A DNA stretch of 64,000 nucleotides from Pseudomonadota bacterium (GTDB taxonomy: Bacteria; Pseudomonadota; Gammaproteobacteria; Burkholderiales; Burkholderiaceae_F). A program made the position numbers and the translations under genes. Within the stretch, counting starts at the first letter, position 1, and the number at the start of each line of letters is the position of its first letter. The stretch spans positions 42,212-106,211 of the forward strand of contig JAKOQB010000198.1 in assembly GCA_029778535.1 (NCBI GenBank), in the 5' to 3' direction. Shown here piece after piece: positions 43,464-51,408 of the stretch. Under the pieces are notes generated by a model. That model was given only the letters and a program-made list of their open reading frames with translations. It did not search any database and was not told where the DNA came from.

Positions 43464-44224
43464 CGGTGCTCCCAATTCGGTTTCCTCTTGGCGAGGAATG
43501 CGGTCAGTCCTTCGTTGGCATCGCGCGTGGCCATCAGTCGGTCGAGATAGAGCTTCTCCACTTCCGCCAGCCGCGCGCGCACGTCGCGCAGCAGCGGGCC
43601 GCGCGCGGCGGCCACCGCGCACGCGAGCGACGCGGCGCTCTTGCCGGCGAGGTGTTCCTGGAAGTAGGCGAGCGCGGCGGTTTCCGGGTCGTCGAACACG
43701 CGGTAGACGAGGCCGATCGATTTCGCTTCCTCGGCGCCGACCGAACGGCCGGAAAACAGCAGGTCTTCCGCCGCGGGCTGGTTCACGCGATACGGCAGCA
43801 GGCACGACGCCGCCGGCGCGAACACGCCGAGCTTCATCTCGGGCTGGCCGAACTGCGCATCTGGCGCGGCGAAGATCAGGCTGCCGGCGAGCGCCACTTC
43901 GAGTCCGCCGCCGAGGCACTGGCCGCGCACTGCCACCAGGATCGGCGCCGGGAACTCGAGCATCGCGATGATCAGCGCGTGCAGCGACACCAGCATCTGC
44001 GCGCACTGCGCGGGCAGGTGTTCCTCCACGCTGGCGCCGAAGCTGAAGTGCGGCCCTTCGGCATCGAGCAGCACGCCGCGCAGCGTGTTGTTCGCGCGGT
44101 GCGCGAGCAGCGCGCCGTCGAGCGCGGCGATCATCTCCGCGTCGACGATGTTTGCCTTGGGACGCGCCAGCCGCAGCCGCAGCAGGCCGCCCTCGTGCTC
44201 GAGCCAGTCTTTCAGGGGTGACAT
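43460..44224 (-). CDS. dch: Cyclohexa-1,5-diene-1-carbonyl-CoA hydratase
   Basis: A 254-residue crotonase that adds water to the dienoyl-CoA product of benzoyl-CoA reductase to give 6-hydroxycyclohex-1-ene-1-carbonyl-CoA. The oxyanion-hole segments are FSFGASVEEHLP near residue 61 and RGQCLGGGLEVALAG near residue 100. Length and the SVEEHLP stretch fit the Dch family. It lies between oah and bcrC, with a 4-bp overlap with bcrC and 2 bp after oah, the standard order of this pathway. Confidence 0.92.
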   Translation of the reverse strand: MSPLKDWLEHEGGLLRLRLARPKANIVDAEMIAALDGALLAHRANNTLRGVLLDAEGPHFSFGASVEEHLPAQCAQMLVSLHALIIAMLEFPAPILVAVRGQCLGGGLEVALAGSLIFAAPDAQFGQPEMKLGVFAPAASCLLPYRVNQPAAEDLLFSGRSVGAEEAKSIGLVYRVFDDPETAALAYFQEHLAGKSAASLACAVAAARGPLLRDVRARLAEVEKLYLDRLMATRDANEGLTAFLAKRKPNWEHR

Positions 44225-44226
44225 CC

Positions 44227-45327
44227 TCAGGCCTTCTTCTTCGCCTTCGGCTGGATCGAATCGTGCAGCGGACCGACCCAGCTTTCGCCCGCCGCCAGCT
44301 TCTGCCGCAGCAGCACGAAGTCGATCTCGCGATCGTCCTTCGTGCCTTCGTTGAACGCGATGAAGCCGGATCTGGCCTCGGTCATCATGTTCAGCGCCAG
44401 CCACGCACGCGAGTTCTCCTTGTTGCGGTTCCAGGCGTCGAGCTTGGGCTTGCGCAGCTCCTCGATCGTCTTGGTCGTGCAATCGGGGAACGTGAGCAGC
44501 ATCTTGGCGCACAGTTCCTCCACCTTCGCGTCGAGCCGCGAAAGATCCACCGTGCCCTTGGCGAGCAGCGCCTTGCCCTCCTTCAGCGCGTCGCCCGTCT
44601 TCGGCTCGCCGTAGACGACGCGGCCGTACTCGTCGACCATCCTTTGCGTCTCGACCAGCGGGTTGGCGACGAACTTGCCGTCGACCTTCAGCGCCGGCAC
44701 GACGTCGGTCAGGATGCCCATCCAGTACGCCTTGTGCGCGGAGAACGGCTCGCACAGCACGCACGCGGCCATCGAACGCTCGGCGCCGACCATCACCGGC
44801 AGGAAGTCGGTCGCGCCGCCGATCGGCGCCGACCCGTGCTTGGGACCCGCCTGGCCGAAGCGCGCGAGGTCCTGCGCGACCGAGAAGTCGCACGCCATGC
44901 CGATCTCCTGACCGCCGCCGATGCGCATGCCGTTGACGCGGCAGATCACCGGCTTGTCGCAGGCGAGGATCGCGGAGACCATGTCGTTGAAGAGGCGCAT
45001 GTACTGCCGGTACTCCTGCGGATGGCCCGCGTAGTACTCCGCGTACTCCTTGGTGTTGCCGCCGGTGCAGAACGCCTTGTCGCCCACGCCGGTGAACACC
45101 ACGCAGTTCACGTCGCGCGCGTTGTTCGCGGCACGGAACGCGAGGATCACGCCCTTGACCATGTCGGTCGTGTACGAGTTGAACTGGGCCGGGTTGTCGA
45201 GCCAGATCCACGCGTTGTACAGGCCGTCGACCACGTTGCCGTCGGGTGTGCGTGCGGGGCGCTTCTCGAAGCGCACGCCGGGCTTGCGGATGTCGTCGAC
45301 GAGGTCGTGGTTCTTGAAGTCGCGCAT
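44227..45327 (-). CDS. oah: 6-oxocyclohex-1-ene-1-carbonyl-CoA hydrolase
   Basis: A 366-residue crotonase-family ring hydrolase that hydrates and opens 6-oxocyclohexene-carbonyl-CoA to 3-hydroxypimelyl-CoA. Family features are WLDNPAQFNSYTTDMVKG near residue 42, FCTGGNTKEYAEYYAGHP near residue 86, RVNGMRIGGGQEIGMACD near residue 129 and KHGSAPIGGATDFLP near residue 163. The C-terminal extension of about 100 residues separates Oah from ordinary enoyl-CoA hydratases. Twelve bases after had on the same strand. Confidence 0.94.
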   Translation of the reverse strand: MRDFKNHDLVDDIRKPGVRFEKRPARTPDGNVVDGLYNAWIWLDNPAQFNSYTTDMVKGVILAFRAANNARDVNCVVFTGVGDKAFCTGGNTKEYAEYYAGHPQEYRQYMRLFNDMVSAILACDKPVICRVNGMRIGGGQEIGMACDFSVAQDLARFGQAGPKHGSAPIGGATDFLPVMVGAERSMAACVLCEPFSAHKAYWMGILTDVVPALKVDGKFVANPLVETQRMVDEYGRVVYGEPKTGDALKEGKALLAKGTVDLSRLDAKVEELCAKMLLTFPDCTTKTIEELRKPKLDAWNRNKENSRAWLALNMMTEARSGFIAFNEGTKDDREIDFVLLRQKLAAGESWVGPLHDSIQPKAKKKA

Positions 45328-45339
45328 GGGGAGTCCTGT

Positions 45340-46485
45340 CTAGTTGGGCACCATCACCGCGCGCTTCTTGATCTCGCGGTGATGGACCGCGGCGAACACG
45401 CGGTTGATGTCGGAAAGCGGATGCGTTTCGACGAACGGCTTGATCTGCACCTGGCCCTCGAGCACGAGGTCGAGCGCAGCGGGGTAGTACTCGGGCGGAC
45501 AGCCCCAGTTCCCGATCGCGCGCGCGTCGAACGCCATCAGGTTCGACAGCCGCACCTCGACCTTGTCCATCGTGAAGCCGACCACCGACAGCGTGGCGCC
45601 GTGCACCAGCAGGCCGTATGCGGTCAGTTGCCCCGCCGCGGTGCCGGAGCACTCGAAGATGATCCACTCGGTCGAGCGCAAGGCGCGCTCCTTGGCGAAA
45701 TTGCTGATCGCGCTCTTGATGCTCTTCCCATCGAGCGCGCGGCTGTTCAGCGTCAGCGCGGCACCGTGCTCGGCGACCGCCGCGAGCTTGGCGTCGTCGA
45801 CGTCGATCGCGACCACGGTGGCGCCGAACGCGCGCGCGATCTGCACGCAATAGCCGCCGACGCCGCCGACGCCGACGACGATCGCGAGGCTGCCGGGGGC
45901 CGAGCCGGCGCCCGGCCGCTCCGAAGCCGGCTCGCGCCCCCCCGGGGGGCAGCGACCGAAGGGAGCGTGGGGGCCGTCAACCATCGCGCGCCGCACCGCC
46001 TGGTACGGCGTGGTGAGCGCGTCAGCCACGATCGACACCTCGGCGAGCGTCAGTCCCGCGTTCGCGAGCCGCGCCTCGTCGACCTCGCACAGCCCGCGGC
46101 CCGGCACCACGATGTGGGTAGCGAACCCGCCCTGGATGTCGTTGCCCGGCATCTTCTGCTTGCGGCAGATGGGCGCCAGCCCGCGCTGGCACAGGTCGCA
46201 TTCGCCGCAGGGCAGCACGGCCGGAACGATCACCGACTTGCCGATCCAGCCCTCGGCGCCGGCGCCCGCCGCCACCACCGTGCCGCTGATCTCGTGCCCG
46301 AGCGCCAGCGGCAGCGGCGCATTGGTGCGCACGCCGTCGTAGTAGTAGCCGAGATCGGTGTGGCACACGCCACAGCCGGCGATCGCGACCGCGACCTCGC
46401 CCGCACCGGGCACGGCGTCGAAGCCTTCGCGCACCAGCGGCGCATTGGGGGCGGTCATCAGCCAGCGGTGGGCTTGCAGGGGCAT
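45340..46485 (-). CDS. had: 6-hydroxycyclohex-1-ene-1-carbonyl-CoA dehydrogenase, with repeat-derived insertion
   Basis: A 381-residue zinc-dependent medium-chain alcohol dehydrogenase that oxidises the cyclic alcohol to the 6-oxo compound with NAD+. Catalytic zinc ligands lie in [10 protein letters not shown] (Cys38/Cys41 region) and GHEISG; the structural zinc Cys set is [15 protein letters not shown] (93-107). The NAD-binding motif is [10 protein letters not shown] (204-213). Residues about 171-197, just before that motif, are Pro/Gly/Arg-rich ([20 protein letters not shown] and on) and encoded by a palindromic, repeat-like sequence instead of the short linker normal for the family. The reading frame is kept, so activity is possible. 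It heads the had-oah-dch-bcr operon with a GAGGAG site. Confidence 0.9.
   Translation of the reverse strand: MPLQAHRWLMTAPNAPLVREGFDAVPGAGEVAVAIAGCGVCHTDLGYYYDGVRTNAPLPLALGHEISGTVVAAGAGAEGWIGKSVIVPAVLPCGECDLCQRGLAPICRKQKMPGNDIQGGFATHIVVPGRGLCEVDEARLANAGLTLAEVSIVADALTTPYQAVRRAMVDGPHAPFGRCPPGGREPASERPGAGSAPGSLAIVVGVGGVGGYCVQIARAFGATVVAIDVDDAKLAAVAEHGAALTLNSRALDGKSIKSAISNFAKERALRSTEWIIFECSGTAAGQLTAYGLLVHGATLSVVGFTMDKVEVRLSNLMAFDARAIGNWGCPPEYYPAALDLVLEGQVQIKPFVETHPLSDINRVFAAVHHREIKKRAVMVPN
45898..45976. repeat. Palindromic repeat embedded in the had coding sequence
   Basis: About 79 bp with two hairpins: CGAGCCGGC (45901-45909) pairs with GCCGGCTCG (45926-45934), and CCCCCCGGGGGG lies at about 45938-45949. 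The composition is far from the flanking codons and resembles GC-rich intergenic palindromes common in Burkholderiales. It translates in frame into a Pro/Gly/Arg-rich linker between the two domains of Had. Confidence 0.65.
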
Positions 46486-46532
46486 CGGCTGGGCTCCTCG
46501 TCGGCGCGTCTGGTCGCGGACGAACCGAATTT

Positions 46533-46560
46533 TGGTAAATCGGTACTCAAATACCAGTTT
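46533..46560. promoter_or_regulatory. 28-bp GGTA motif, copy 2
   Basis: TGGTAA, GGTAC and AATACC half sites with a terminal TTT, aligned without gaps to 897-924 (21 of 28 identical). It lies in the divergent region 48 bp upstream of had and 100 bp upstream of korA, a proper place for joint control of benzoyl-CoA reduction and ferredoxin supply. Confidence 0.5.
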
Positions 46561-46593
46561 CGGGCATTTTGGGCCACCCGACCTGCGCCGACC

Positions 46594-46607
46594 TTGATCT
46601 GCGTCAG
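46594..46607. promoter_or_regulatory. FNR-type half-conserved site (candidate)
   Basis: TTGAT-CTGC-GTCAG has one perfect half site and a second with TCA kept. It lies 53 bp upstream of korA and between the two divergent anaerobic operons. Confidence 0.4.
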
Positions 46608-46659
46608 AGTCCATCCGGTCGGCGCGGCATTTACTTGGCGCTCACCGCGGAGGACCCTG

Positions 46660-48417
46660 ATGGTGGATTCGAACGCATCACCCACACGCGCTACGCACAG
46701 TCTGTCGATTGCACTTGCCGGCAGCGGCGGCAGCGGCGTGATGACCGCCGGCGAAATGCTGCTCGATGCCGCGGCGCGCGCCGGCCTGTACGGCCTGATG
46801 GTGCGTACCAGCGGCCCGCAGATCCGCGGCGGCGAGGCGGCGGCATTGCTTCGGCTGGCGCAATCGCAGGCGGTTTCGCTCGGCGACCACTTCGACCTGC
46901 TGCTCGCGATCGACTGGCAGGGCGTGAGCCGCTTTGCCGACGAAATCCCGCTGCGCGCAACCAGCCTGGTCGTCAGCGACGCCGACGAGGGCGAGGCGCC
47001 GGACGTCTTCAAGGCCAGCGGCGCGCGCTGCATCACGCTGCCGCTGAAGAAGACCGCGAAGGCGATCGCGGGCAGCTGGGTCAACATGGTCGCGTTGGGA
47101 CTGTCCGGCACTCTGGCCGGCATTCCGGCCAGCGCGCTGGAAGCGGCCGTGCGCGCGTCATGGAAGCGCGGCGAGGAGGCGCTGGCGGCGAACCTGAAGA
47201 CGCTGGCCGCTGGCGTCGAATTCGCCGGTGGCATCGGCGGCGTGGCGCGGCTGCAGACGGCACAGGTGGACCGCAAGCGCTGGCTGGTGACCGGCAACGA
47301 GGCGGCAGGCTTCGGCGCGATCAAGGGCGGCGTGCGCTTCGTCGCCGCGTATCCGATCACCCCGGCGACGGAGCTCCTCGAATGGATGGCGCCGGCGCTG
47401 ACCAAGGTCGGCGGCGCGCTGCTGCAGGCCGAGGACGAGCTGGCATCGGTCAACATGATCATCGGCGCCTCGTACGGCGGCGTGCCGTCGCTGACCGCGA
47501 CCGCGGGGCCGGGGCTGGCGCTGATGGCCGAAGGGATCGGCCTGGCCGTCGCGTCGGAGACGCCGATCGTGGTGGTCGACGTGATGCGCGGCGGGCCGTC
47601 GACCGGCATCCCGGCCAAGAGCGAGCAGAGCGACCTGTCGTTCGCGGTCAGCGGCCTGCACGGCGATGCGCCGCGCATCGTCGTCGCGCCGACCTCGGTC
47701 GCCGATTGCCTGGCGACCACGCAGTGGGCGGTGCAATTGGCCGAAGCGCTGCAGGCGCCGGCGATCGTGCTGTCCGATCAGATCATGGGTCAGTCGCGCG
47801 CGATCATCGATCGGCCCGCGGACGCGGGCGGCGAGGCGACGCGCCTGACGGCTGCGGCCAATGCGACCGACTACAAGCGCTATCGCAACACCGAATCCGG
47901 CGTGTCGCCGATGGCGATTCCCGGCACGCCGGGTGTGGCGTACACGGCCGACGGCCTCGAGCACACCGAGGCCGCGATTCCGAGCAGCGGCGCGCGCGAT
48001 CACCGGCTGCAACTCGACAAGCGCGAGCGCAAGCTGGCGCTGTACGACTACGGGCCGCGGTGGGCCGATCTCGAAGGCGACGGCGAGCTGGCGGTGATCA
48101 CGTTCGGCTCGACCACGTCGGCCGTGCGCGAAGGTCTGGCGCGCGTGCGCGCGCAGGGCATGGCGGTGCGGCTGATCGCGCTGCGGCTGATCGCGCCGGC
48201 GCGGCCGAAGCAGGTCGCCGCAGCGCTGGCCGGCGTGAAACGGGTGCTGGTGATCGAGCAGAACCACGGCGCGCAGCTCTACCGGTATCTGCGCAGCCAA
48301 TACGACCTGCCGCGCACCGTGAGCTTCCACCGCCCGGGGCCGCTGCCGTTGCGGCCGGGCGAAGTGGCGGACGCAATCGCCGAATGGGCCAACGCGAAAG
48401 AAGAGGTCACGGCATGA
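46660..48417 (+). CDS. korA: 2-oxoglutarate:ferredoxin oxidoreductase, alpha subunit (gamma-alpha fusion)
   Basis: A 585-residue protein. The N-terminal ~190 residues are the gamma domain (ALAGSGGSGVMTAGEMLL, TSGPQIRGGEAAALLRL). The rest is the alpha domain (AAYPITPATELLEWM near residue 230, ASYGGVPSLTATAGPGLALM, MRGGPSTGIPAKSEQSDL). It oxidises 2-oxoglutarate with CoA to succinyl-CoA and passes low-potential electrons to the ferredoxin that serves benzoyl-CoA reductase, as shown for Thauera. The ATG at 46660 has GGAGG upstream. It is divergent from the had-bcr operon and overlaps korB by 4 bp. Another 2-oxoacid cannot be excluded by sequence alone. Confidence 0.9.
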   Translation: MVDSNASPTRATHSLSIALAGSGGSGVMTAGEMLLDAAARAGLYGLMVRTSGPQIRGGEAAALLRLAQSQAVSLGDHFDLLLAIDWQGVSRFADEIPLRATSLVVSDADEGEAPDVFKASGARCITLPLKKTAKAIAGSWVNMVALGLSGTLAGIPASALEAAVRASWKRGEEALAANLKTLAAGVEFAGGIGGVARLQTAQVDRKRWLVTGNEAAGFGAIKGGVRFVAAYPITPATELLEWMAPALTKVGGALLQAEDELASVNMIIGASYGGVPSLTATAGPGLALMAEGIGLAVASETPIVVVDVMRGGPSTGIPAKSEQSDLSFAVSGLHGDAPRIVVAPTSVADCLATTQWAVQLAEALQAPAIVLSDQIMGQSRAIIDRPADAGGEATRLTAAANATDYKRYRNTESGVSPMAIPGTPGVAYTADGLEHTEAAIPSSGARDHRLQLDKRERKLALYDYGPRWADLEGDGELAVITFGSTTSAVREGLARVRAQGMAVRLIALRLIAPARPKQVAAALAGVKRVLVIEQNHGAQLYRYLRSQYDLPRTVSFHRPGPLPLRPGEVADAIAEWANAKEEVTA

Positions 48418-49250
48418 ACGACGTCGCTCCCGCACCGCTGACCGCGGCCAGCTACAAGTCGAACTACAAGCCGATCTGGTGTCCGGGGTGCGGCGACTAC
48501 ACCGTGCTGTCGGCGGTGACCAAGGCGCTCGCGATGCTGCAACTGCTGCCGCACCAGGTCGCGGTCGTCTCGGGCATCGGCTGCTCGTCGCGCATCCCCG
48601 CCTACACCTCGTGCTACGGCTTCCACGGCGTGCACGGCCGCGCGCTCGCCGCCGCCACCGGGCTGAAGGTCGCGCGGCCCGATCTCACCGTGCTGGTTGC
48701 CGGCGGCGACGGCGACGGCTATTCGATCGGCGGCAACCACTTCCTGCACGCGTGCCGCCGCAACGTCGACCTGACCTACATCGTGATGGACAACCACGTG
48801 TACGGCATGACCAAAGGGCAGGCGTCGCCGACCACCGAGCCCGACTGGGACAACAAGCTGTCGCCCGGCGGCACCGGGATCCGCGCGTTCCATCCGCTGG
48901 TGATCGCGCTGGCGTCCGGCGCCAATTTCGTCGCGCGTGCATTCTCGGGCGACCCGAACGGCACCGCGAACATCATCGCGCAGGCGATCCGCCATCCGGG
49001 CTTTTCGTTCGTCGAGATCCTCAGTCCCTGCGTGACGTTCCGCCCCGAGCAGCGCGACTGGAAGACGATGGTGCATCCGGCGCCGGTCGAGCCGACCGAC
49101 GATCCGGCGCGCGCCGCGCGCCGCATCATGACCGACGACGGCTTCAACATCGGCGTGCTGTACGCCGGCAACCGCGCGACCTATCCGCACTACCGCAGCG
49201 GCGAAGCGAGGAAGACGATCCAGGATCTTGAAGCGGAGTTCGAACAATGA
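48414..49250 (+). CDS. korB: 2-oxoglutarate:ferredoxin oxidoreductase, beta (TPP-binding) subunit
   Basis: A 278-residue thiamine-diphosphate subunit. It shows the WCPGCGDYTVLSAV entry near residue 22, SGIGCSSRIPAYTSCYGFHG near residue 50, the TPP/Mg motif GGDGDGYSIGGNHF near residue 92 and MDNHVYGMTKGQASPT. The length without a ferredoxin domain is the KorB type. It pairs with korA and is followed, with a 4-bp overlap, by the ferritin-like gene, so all lie in one operon facing away from bcr. Confidence 0.92.
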   Translation: MNDVAPAPLTAASYKSNYKPIWCPGCGDYTVLSAVTKALAMLQLLPHQVAVVSGIGCSSRIPAYTSCYGFHGVHGRALAAATGLKVARPDLTVLVAGGDGDGYSIGGNHFLHACRRNVDLTYIVMDNHVYGMTKGQASPTTEPDWDNKLSPGGTGIRAFHPLVIALASGANFVARAFSGDPNGTANIIAQAIRHPGFSFVEILSPCVTFRPEQRDWKTMVHPAPVEPTDDPARAARRIMTDDGFNIGVLYAGNRATYPHYRSGEARKTIQDLEAEFEQ

Positions 49251-49756
49251 GCGCACCGCAGAATCTCGAGGAGTTCATGGCACTGGCCCTGGCGATGGAG
49301 CGCGAGGCGGTCGAGCGCTACACCGAATTCGCCGACACGATGGACACGCACAACAACCGCGAGGTGGCGGCGATGTTCCGCACCATGGCGGGTTACGAGA
49401 ACAAGCACGCGCAGCAGATCATGGCCGAGATGGGCTGGAAGGAGGCTCCGCCGTTGCGGGCGACGCTGACCTGGCCCGACTTCGAGGCGCCGGAGACGGT
49501 CGCGATCGACGAGGTGCACTACCTGATGCAGCCGTGGCACGCGCTGCAGCTCGCGCTCGCCGCCGAGCAGCGCGCCGAGCGCTTCTTCGCCGAGCTGGCG
49601 CGCGTGGCGACCGACGATTCCGTGCGCCGCGCCGCGCTCGAGCTGCAGGCCGAAGAGGCCGAGCACGTGGCGCTGGTCAAGCAATGGCTCGACAAGGTGC
49701 CGCAGCCCGACCGCAACTGGGCCGAGGATCCCGATCCGCCGCGGTATTCGGACTGA
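49247..49756 (+). CDS. Ferritin-like/rubrerythrin-type di-iron protein
   Basis: A 169-residue four-helix protein of the rubrerythrin-like ferritin family. Iron-ligand candidates are EREAVERYTEFAD near residue 18, MAGYENKHAQQI near residue 48, AAEQRAERFFAE near residue 107 and EEAEHVALVKQW near residue 141, giving the E...ExxH pattern twice. No rubredoxin domain is present. It overlaps korB by 4 bp. A role in removing peroxide or holding iron near the oxygen-sensitive reductase and oxidoreductase is plausible but inferred. Confidence 0.78.
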   Translation: MSAPQNLEEFMALALAMEREAVERYTEFADTMDTHNNREVAAMFRTMAGYENKHAQQIMAEMGWKEAPPLRATLTWPDFEAPETVAIDEVHYLMQPWHALQLALAAEQRAERFFAELARVATDDSVRRAALELQAEEAEHVALVKQWLDKVPQPDRNWAEDPDPPRYSD

Positions 49757-49768
49757 GGAGGAGAAGAA

Positions 49769-50161
49769 ATGCAGGTTCTGCTTCCCGAAGGCTGGGCGCC
49801 GCCGATCGGCTATTCGAACGGCATCGCCGTCGAAGCCGGGCGCATCGTGTTCATCGCCGGCCAGGTCGGCTGGGACGCGCAGCAGAAGTTCCATTCCGAG
49901 GACATCGCGCCGCAGTTCGAGCAGGCGCTGCAGAACATCCTCGCGGTGCTCGCGCAGGCGGGCGGGAAACCCGAGCACATCTGCCGCATCACCGCCTACT
50001 GCTGCGACAAGCCGGCGTATCTGGCCGCGCGCAAGGAACTCGGTGCAATCTGGCGCAAGCACATGGGCAGGCACTTCCCGGCGATGAGCATGATCTTCGT
50101 GTCGGACCTGCTCGACAACCCGGGCAAGATCGAGCTGGAGGCCACCGCGGTCGTGCCCTGA
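49769..50161 (+). CDS. RidA/YjgF family protein
   Basis: A 130-residue RidA-family protein with the family core IVFIAGQVGWD near residue 28, FEQALQNILAVLAQAGG and the C-terminal LDNPGKIELEATAVVP, whose Glu is the usual active-site acid; the RidA Arg equivalent that binds enamine substrates is not clearly in place. It follows the ferritin-like gene by 12 bp after an AGGAGGAG site. Such proteins deaminate reactive imines or act in aromatic ring-cleavage clusters. Its stop abuts the stop of the PIN toxin gene on the other strand. Confidence 0.8.
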   Translation: MQVLLPEGWAPPIGYSNGIAVEAGRIVFIAGQVGWDAQQKFHSEDIAPQFEQALQNILAVLAQAGGKPEHICRITAYCCDKPAYLAARKELGAIWRKHMGRHFPAMSMIFVSDLLDNPGKIELEATAVVP

Positions 50162-50539
50162 TCAGGCGGATTTCCTGACGTAGCGAACGCCGTCGATTCC
50201 TCCGAAATCGGCGTCCTGCGTCCATAGCACGGCACCGTGCCGGCGCGCCGTCGCGAGCATGACCGGATCGGCAAGCGGAAGCCTGTGCGACAGCCCGAGA
50301 CGGGCCGCTGCCAGCGCGATGTCGGTGTCGAGGTCAACAACGCTACCCTGACGCATGTGCGCGACCGCTTGCAGCGCGGCGTTCTCGCCGCGCTGCTGCA
50401 GCACCCGCTTGAAGACCTCGAGCAGGCTGATCGTCGGAACGACCAGATTCGCGGTGTCCGTGATCGATCGGGCAAAGAAGCCCGCATTGGCTCCGTCGGC
50501 AAAGAACTCGAGCCAACCGGAGGAATCGACGACGTTCAA
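50162..50539 (-). CDS. PIN-domain toxin (VapC-like)
   Basis: A 125-residue PIN-domain ribonuclease with the acidic set in place: Asp5 (VVDSSGW), Glu41 (SLLEVFK), Asp91 (LPLADPVMLATAR) and Asp109/Asp111 (WTQDADF). It overlaps the AbrB-type antitoxin gene by 4 bp, so the two form a toxin-antitoxin unit. This is the intact counterpart in the window to the disabled PIN protein at 37.7 kb, from a different subfamily. Confidence 0.85.
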   Translation of the reverse strand: MNVVDSSGWLEFFADGANAGFFARSITDTANLVVPTISLLEVFKRVLQQRGENAALQAVAHMRQGSVVDLDTDIALAAARLGLSHRLPLADPVMLATARRHGAVLWTQDADFGGIDGVRYVRKSA

Positions 50540-50742
50540 ACGCGGTCCTTGTCACGCGGAACGCGCGTGTCGATGCCGCGCAGAAACCCGCGCATCGCCT
50601 TCATTTCGCGCACGGGCACGAACTCTGCCCGCCCCTCGTGGACGATGACCTCGATCTTTTGCCCGGGCCGGATCGCCAGCGACTCGCGCACGTCCTTCGG
50701 AATCACGACCTGAAACTTTTTCGATACCGTCACCGTCGTCAT
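50536..50742 (-). CDS. AbrB/SpoVT-type antitoxin
   Basis: A 68-residue swapped-hairpin AbrB protein: TVTVSKKFQVVIPKDVRESL, then IRPGQKIEVIVHEGRAEFVPV, the standard DNA-binding half, and a C-terminal tail with DTRVPRDKDRV that should wrap the toxin. Start at ATG 50742. It precedes and overlaps the toxin gene and probably represses the shared promoter. Confidence 0.85.
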   Translation of the reverse strand: MTTVTVSKKFQVVIPKDVRESLAIRPGQKIEVIVHEGRAEFVPVREMKAMRGFLRGIDTRVPRDKDRV

Positions 50743-50847
50743 ACGACATCCTGATCGATTGCTGACCGGTACATCGTACGGGAGGGGTTTGGGCCGGTCA
50801 ATGCCGATGGGCGCGCGCAGCGCACCGCGCGGTTTGACCGGGCACCG

Positions 50848-50866
50848 ATGTACATGTAATGTACAT
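50848..50866. promoter_or_regulatory. Tandem ATGTACAT palindromes, candidate operator
   Basis: Two perfect ATGTACAT palindromes separated by GTA, centre-to-centre 11 bp, or one helical turn. They end 18 bp before the start of the small protein gene and overlap a promoter-like TTGACC (50834-50839) plus TAATGT pair. Autoregulation by the downstream DNA-binding-like protein is a natural guess. Confidence 0.55.
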
Positions 50867-50884
50867 AGGCATCGAGCCCCGAGG

Positions 50885-51190
50885 ATGATCACCGTGGCAG
50901 CAGCAGTCGCAAGGATCGTGGTCCAGGCCACGCCGCAAGAGAAGAAGGCCATCGCCGCCAAGGCGAGAAAGCTCGGCATGCCGATCTCCGAGCTGATGCG
51001 GCGCGGTGCGACCGCGTACAAGTCGGTGCAGGCGGACGCAGAGCTTGCGGCCTTGGCCGACGCCGCCAAGGCCGCCGCGCATCGCGCCGGTGCGGCGATC
51101 GACGATGCGCTCGCCTTCATCGACGCGAGCAACAAGCGCATCGCCGCGCTCGAAGCGCGCGCTGCGCGCAGTCGCAGGAAGGCAGCCTGA
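50885..51190 (+). CDS. Small ribbon-helix-helix/coiled-coil protein
   Basis: A 101-residue basic protein. Residues 9-42 (ARIVVQATPQEKKAIAAKAR, then KLGMPISELMRRGA) fit the beta-helix-helix layout of CopG-like RHH repressors. The rest is an alanine-rich helix predicted to form a coiled coil, ending in RSRRKAA. It lies behind two ATGTACAT palindromes and overlaps the next gene by one base, forming a two-gene operon. No toxin domain is seen in the partner, so this is not a standard toxin-antitoxin pair. Confidence 0.6.
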   Translation: MITVAAAVARIVVQATPQEKKAIAAKARKLGMPISELMRRGATAYKSVQADAELAALADAAKAAAHRAGAAIDDALAFIDASNKRIAALEARAARSRRKAA

Positions 51191-51384
51191 TGAGCGTCAC
51201 CGAGCGCGTCTGGGGCGCGTTGAGCTCGGTAATCAAGCTCGAGGACCGCGCGACGCGGCAGGCGGAAGCGCTGAAGGCGCAGCAGTCGCGGATCGAGGAC
51301 CTGACCGCGCGCGTGATCCGGCTGGAGGCGCAGTTCGAATTGCTGACCAGCGCGGCGCTGGTGAAGCGGTTGAAGGGCGACTGA
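51190..51384 (+). CDS. Small coiled-coil protein of unknown function
   Basis: A 64-residue protein, MSVTERVWGALSSVIKLEDR followed by an uninterrupted amphipathic helix (QQSRIEDLTARVIRLEAQFE). Similar short proteins with a hydrophobic N-terminus and coiled coil occur in many proteobacteria without known function. Its start codon shares a base with the stop of the preceding gene (TGATG), so translation is coupled. Confidence 0.6.
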   Translation: MSVTERVWGALSSVIKLEDRATRQAEALKAQQSRIEDLTARVIRLEAQFELLTSAALVKRLKGD

Positions 51385-51408
51385 GCGACGTCGCTCGCTG
51401 AAGAACGG

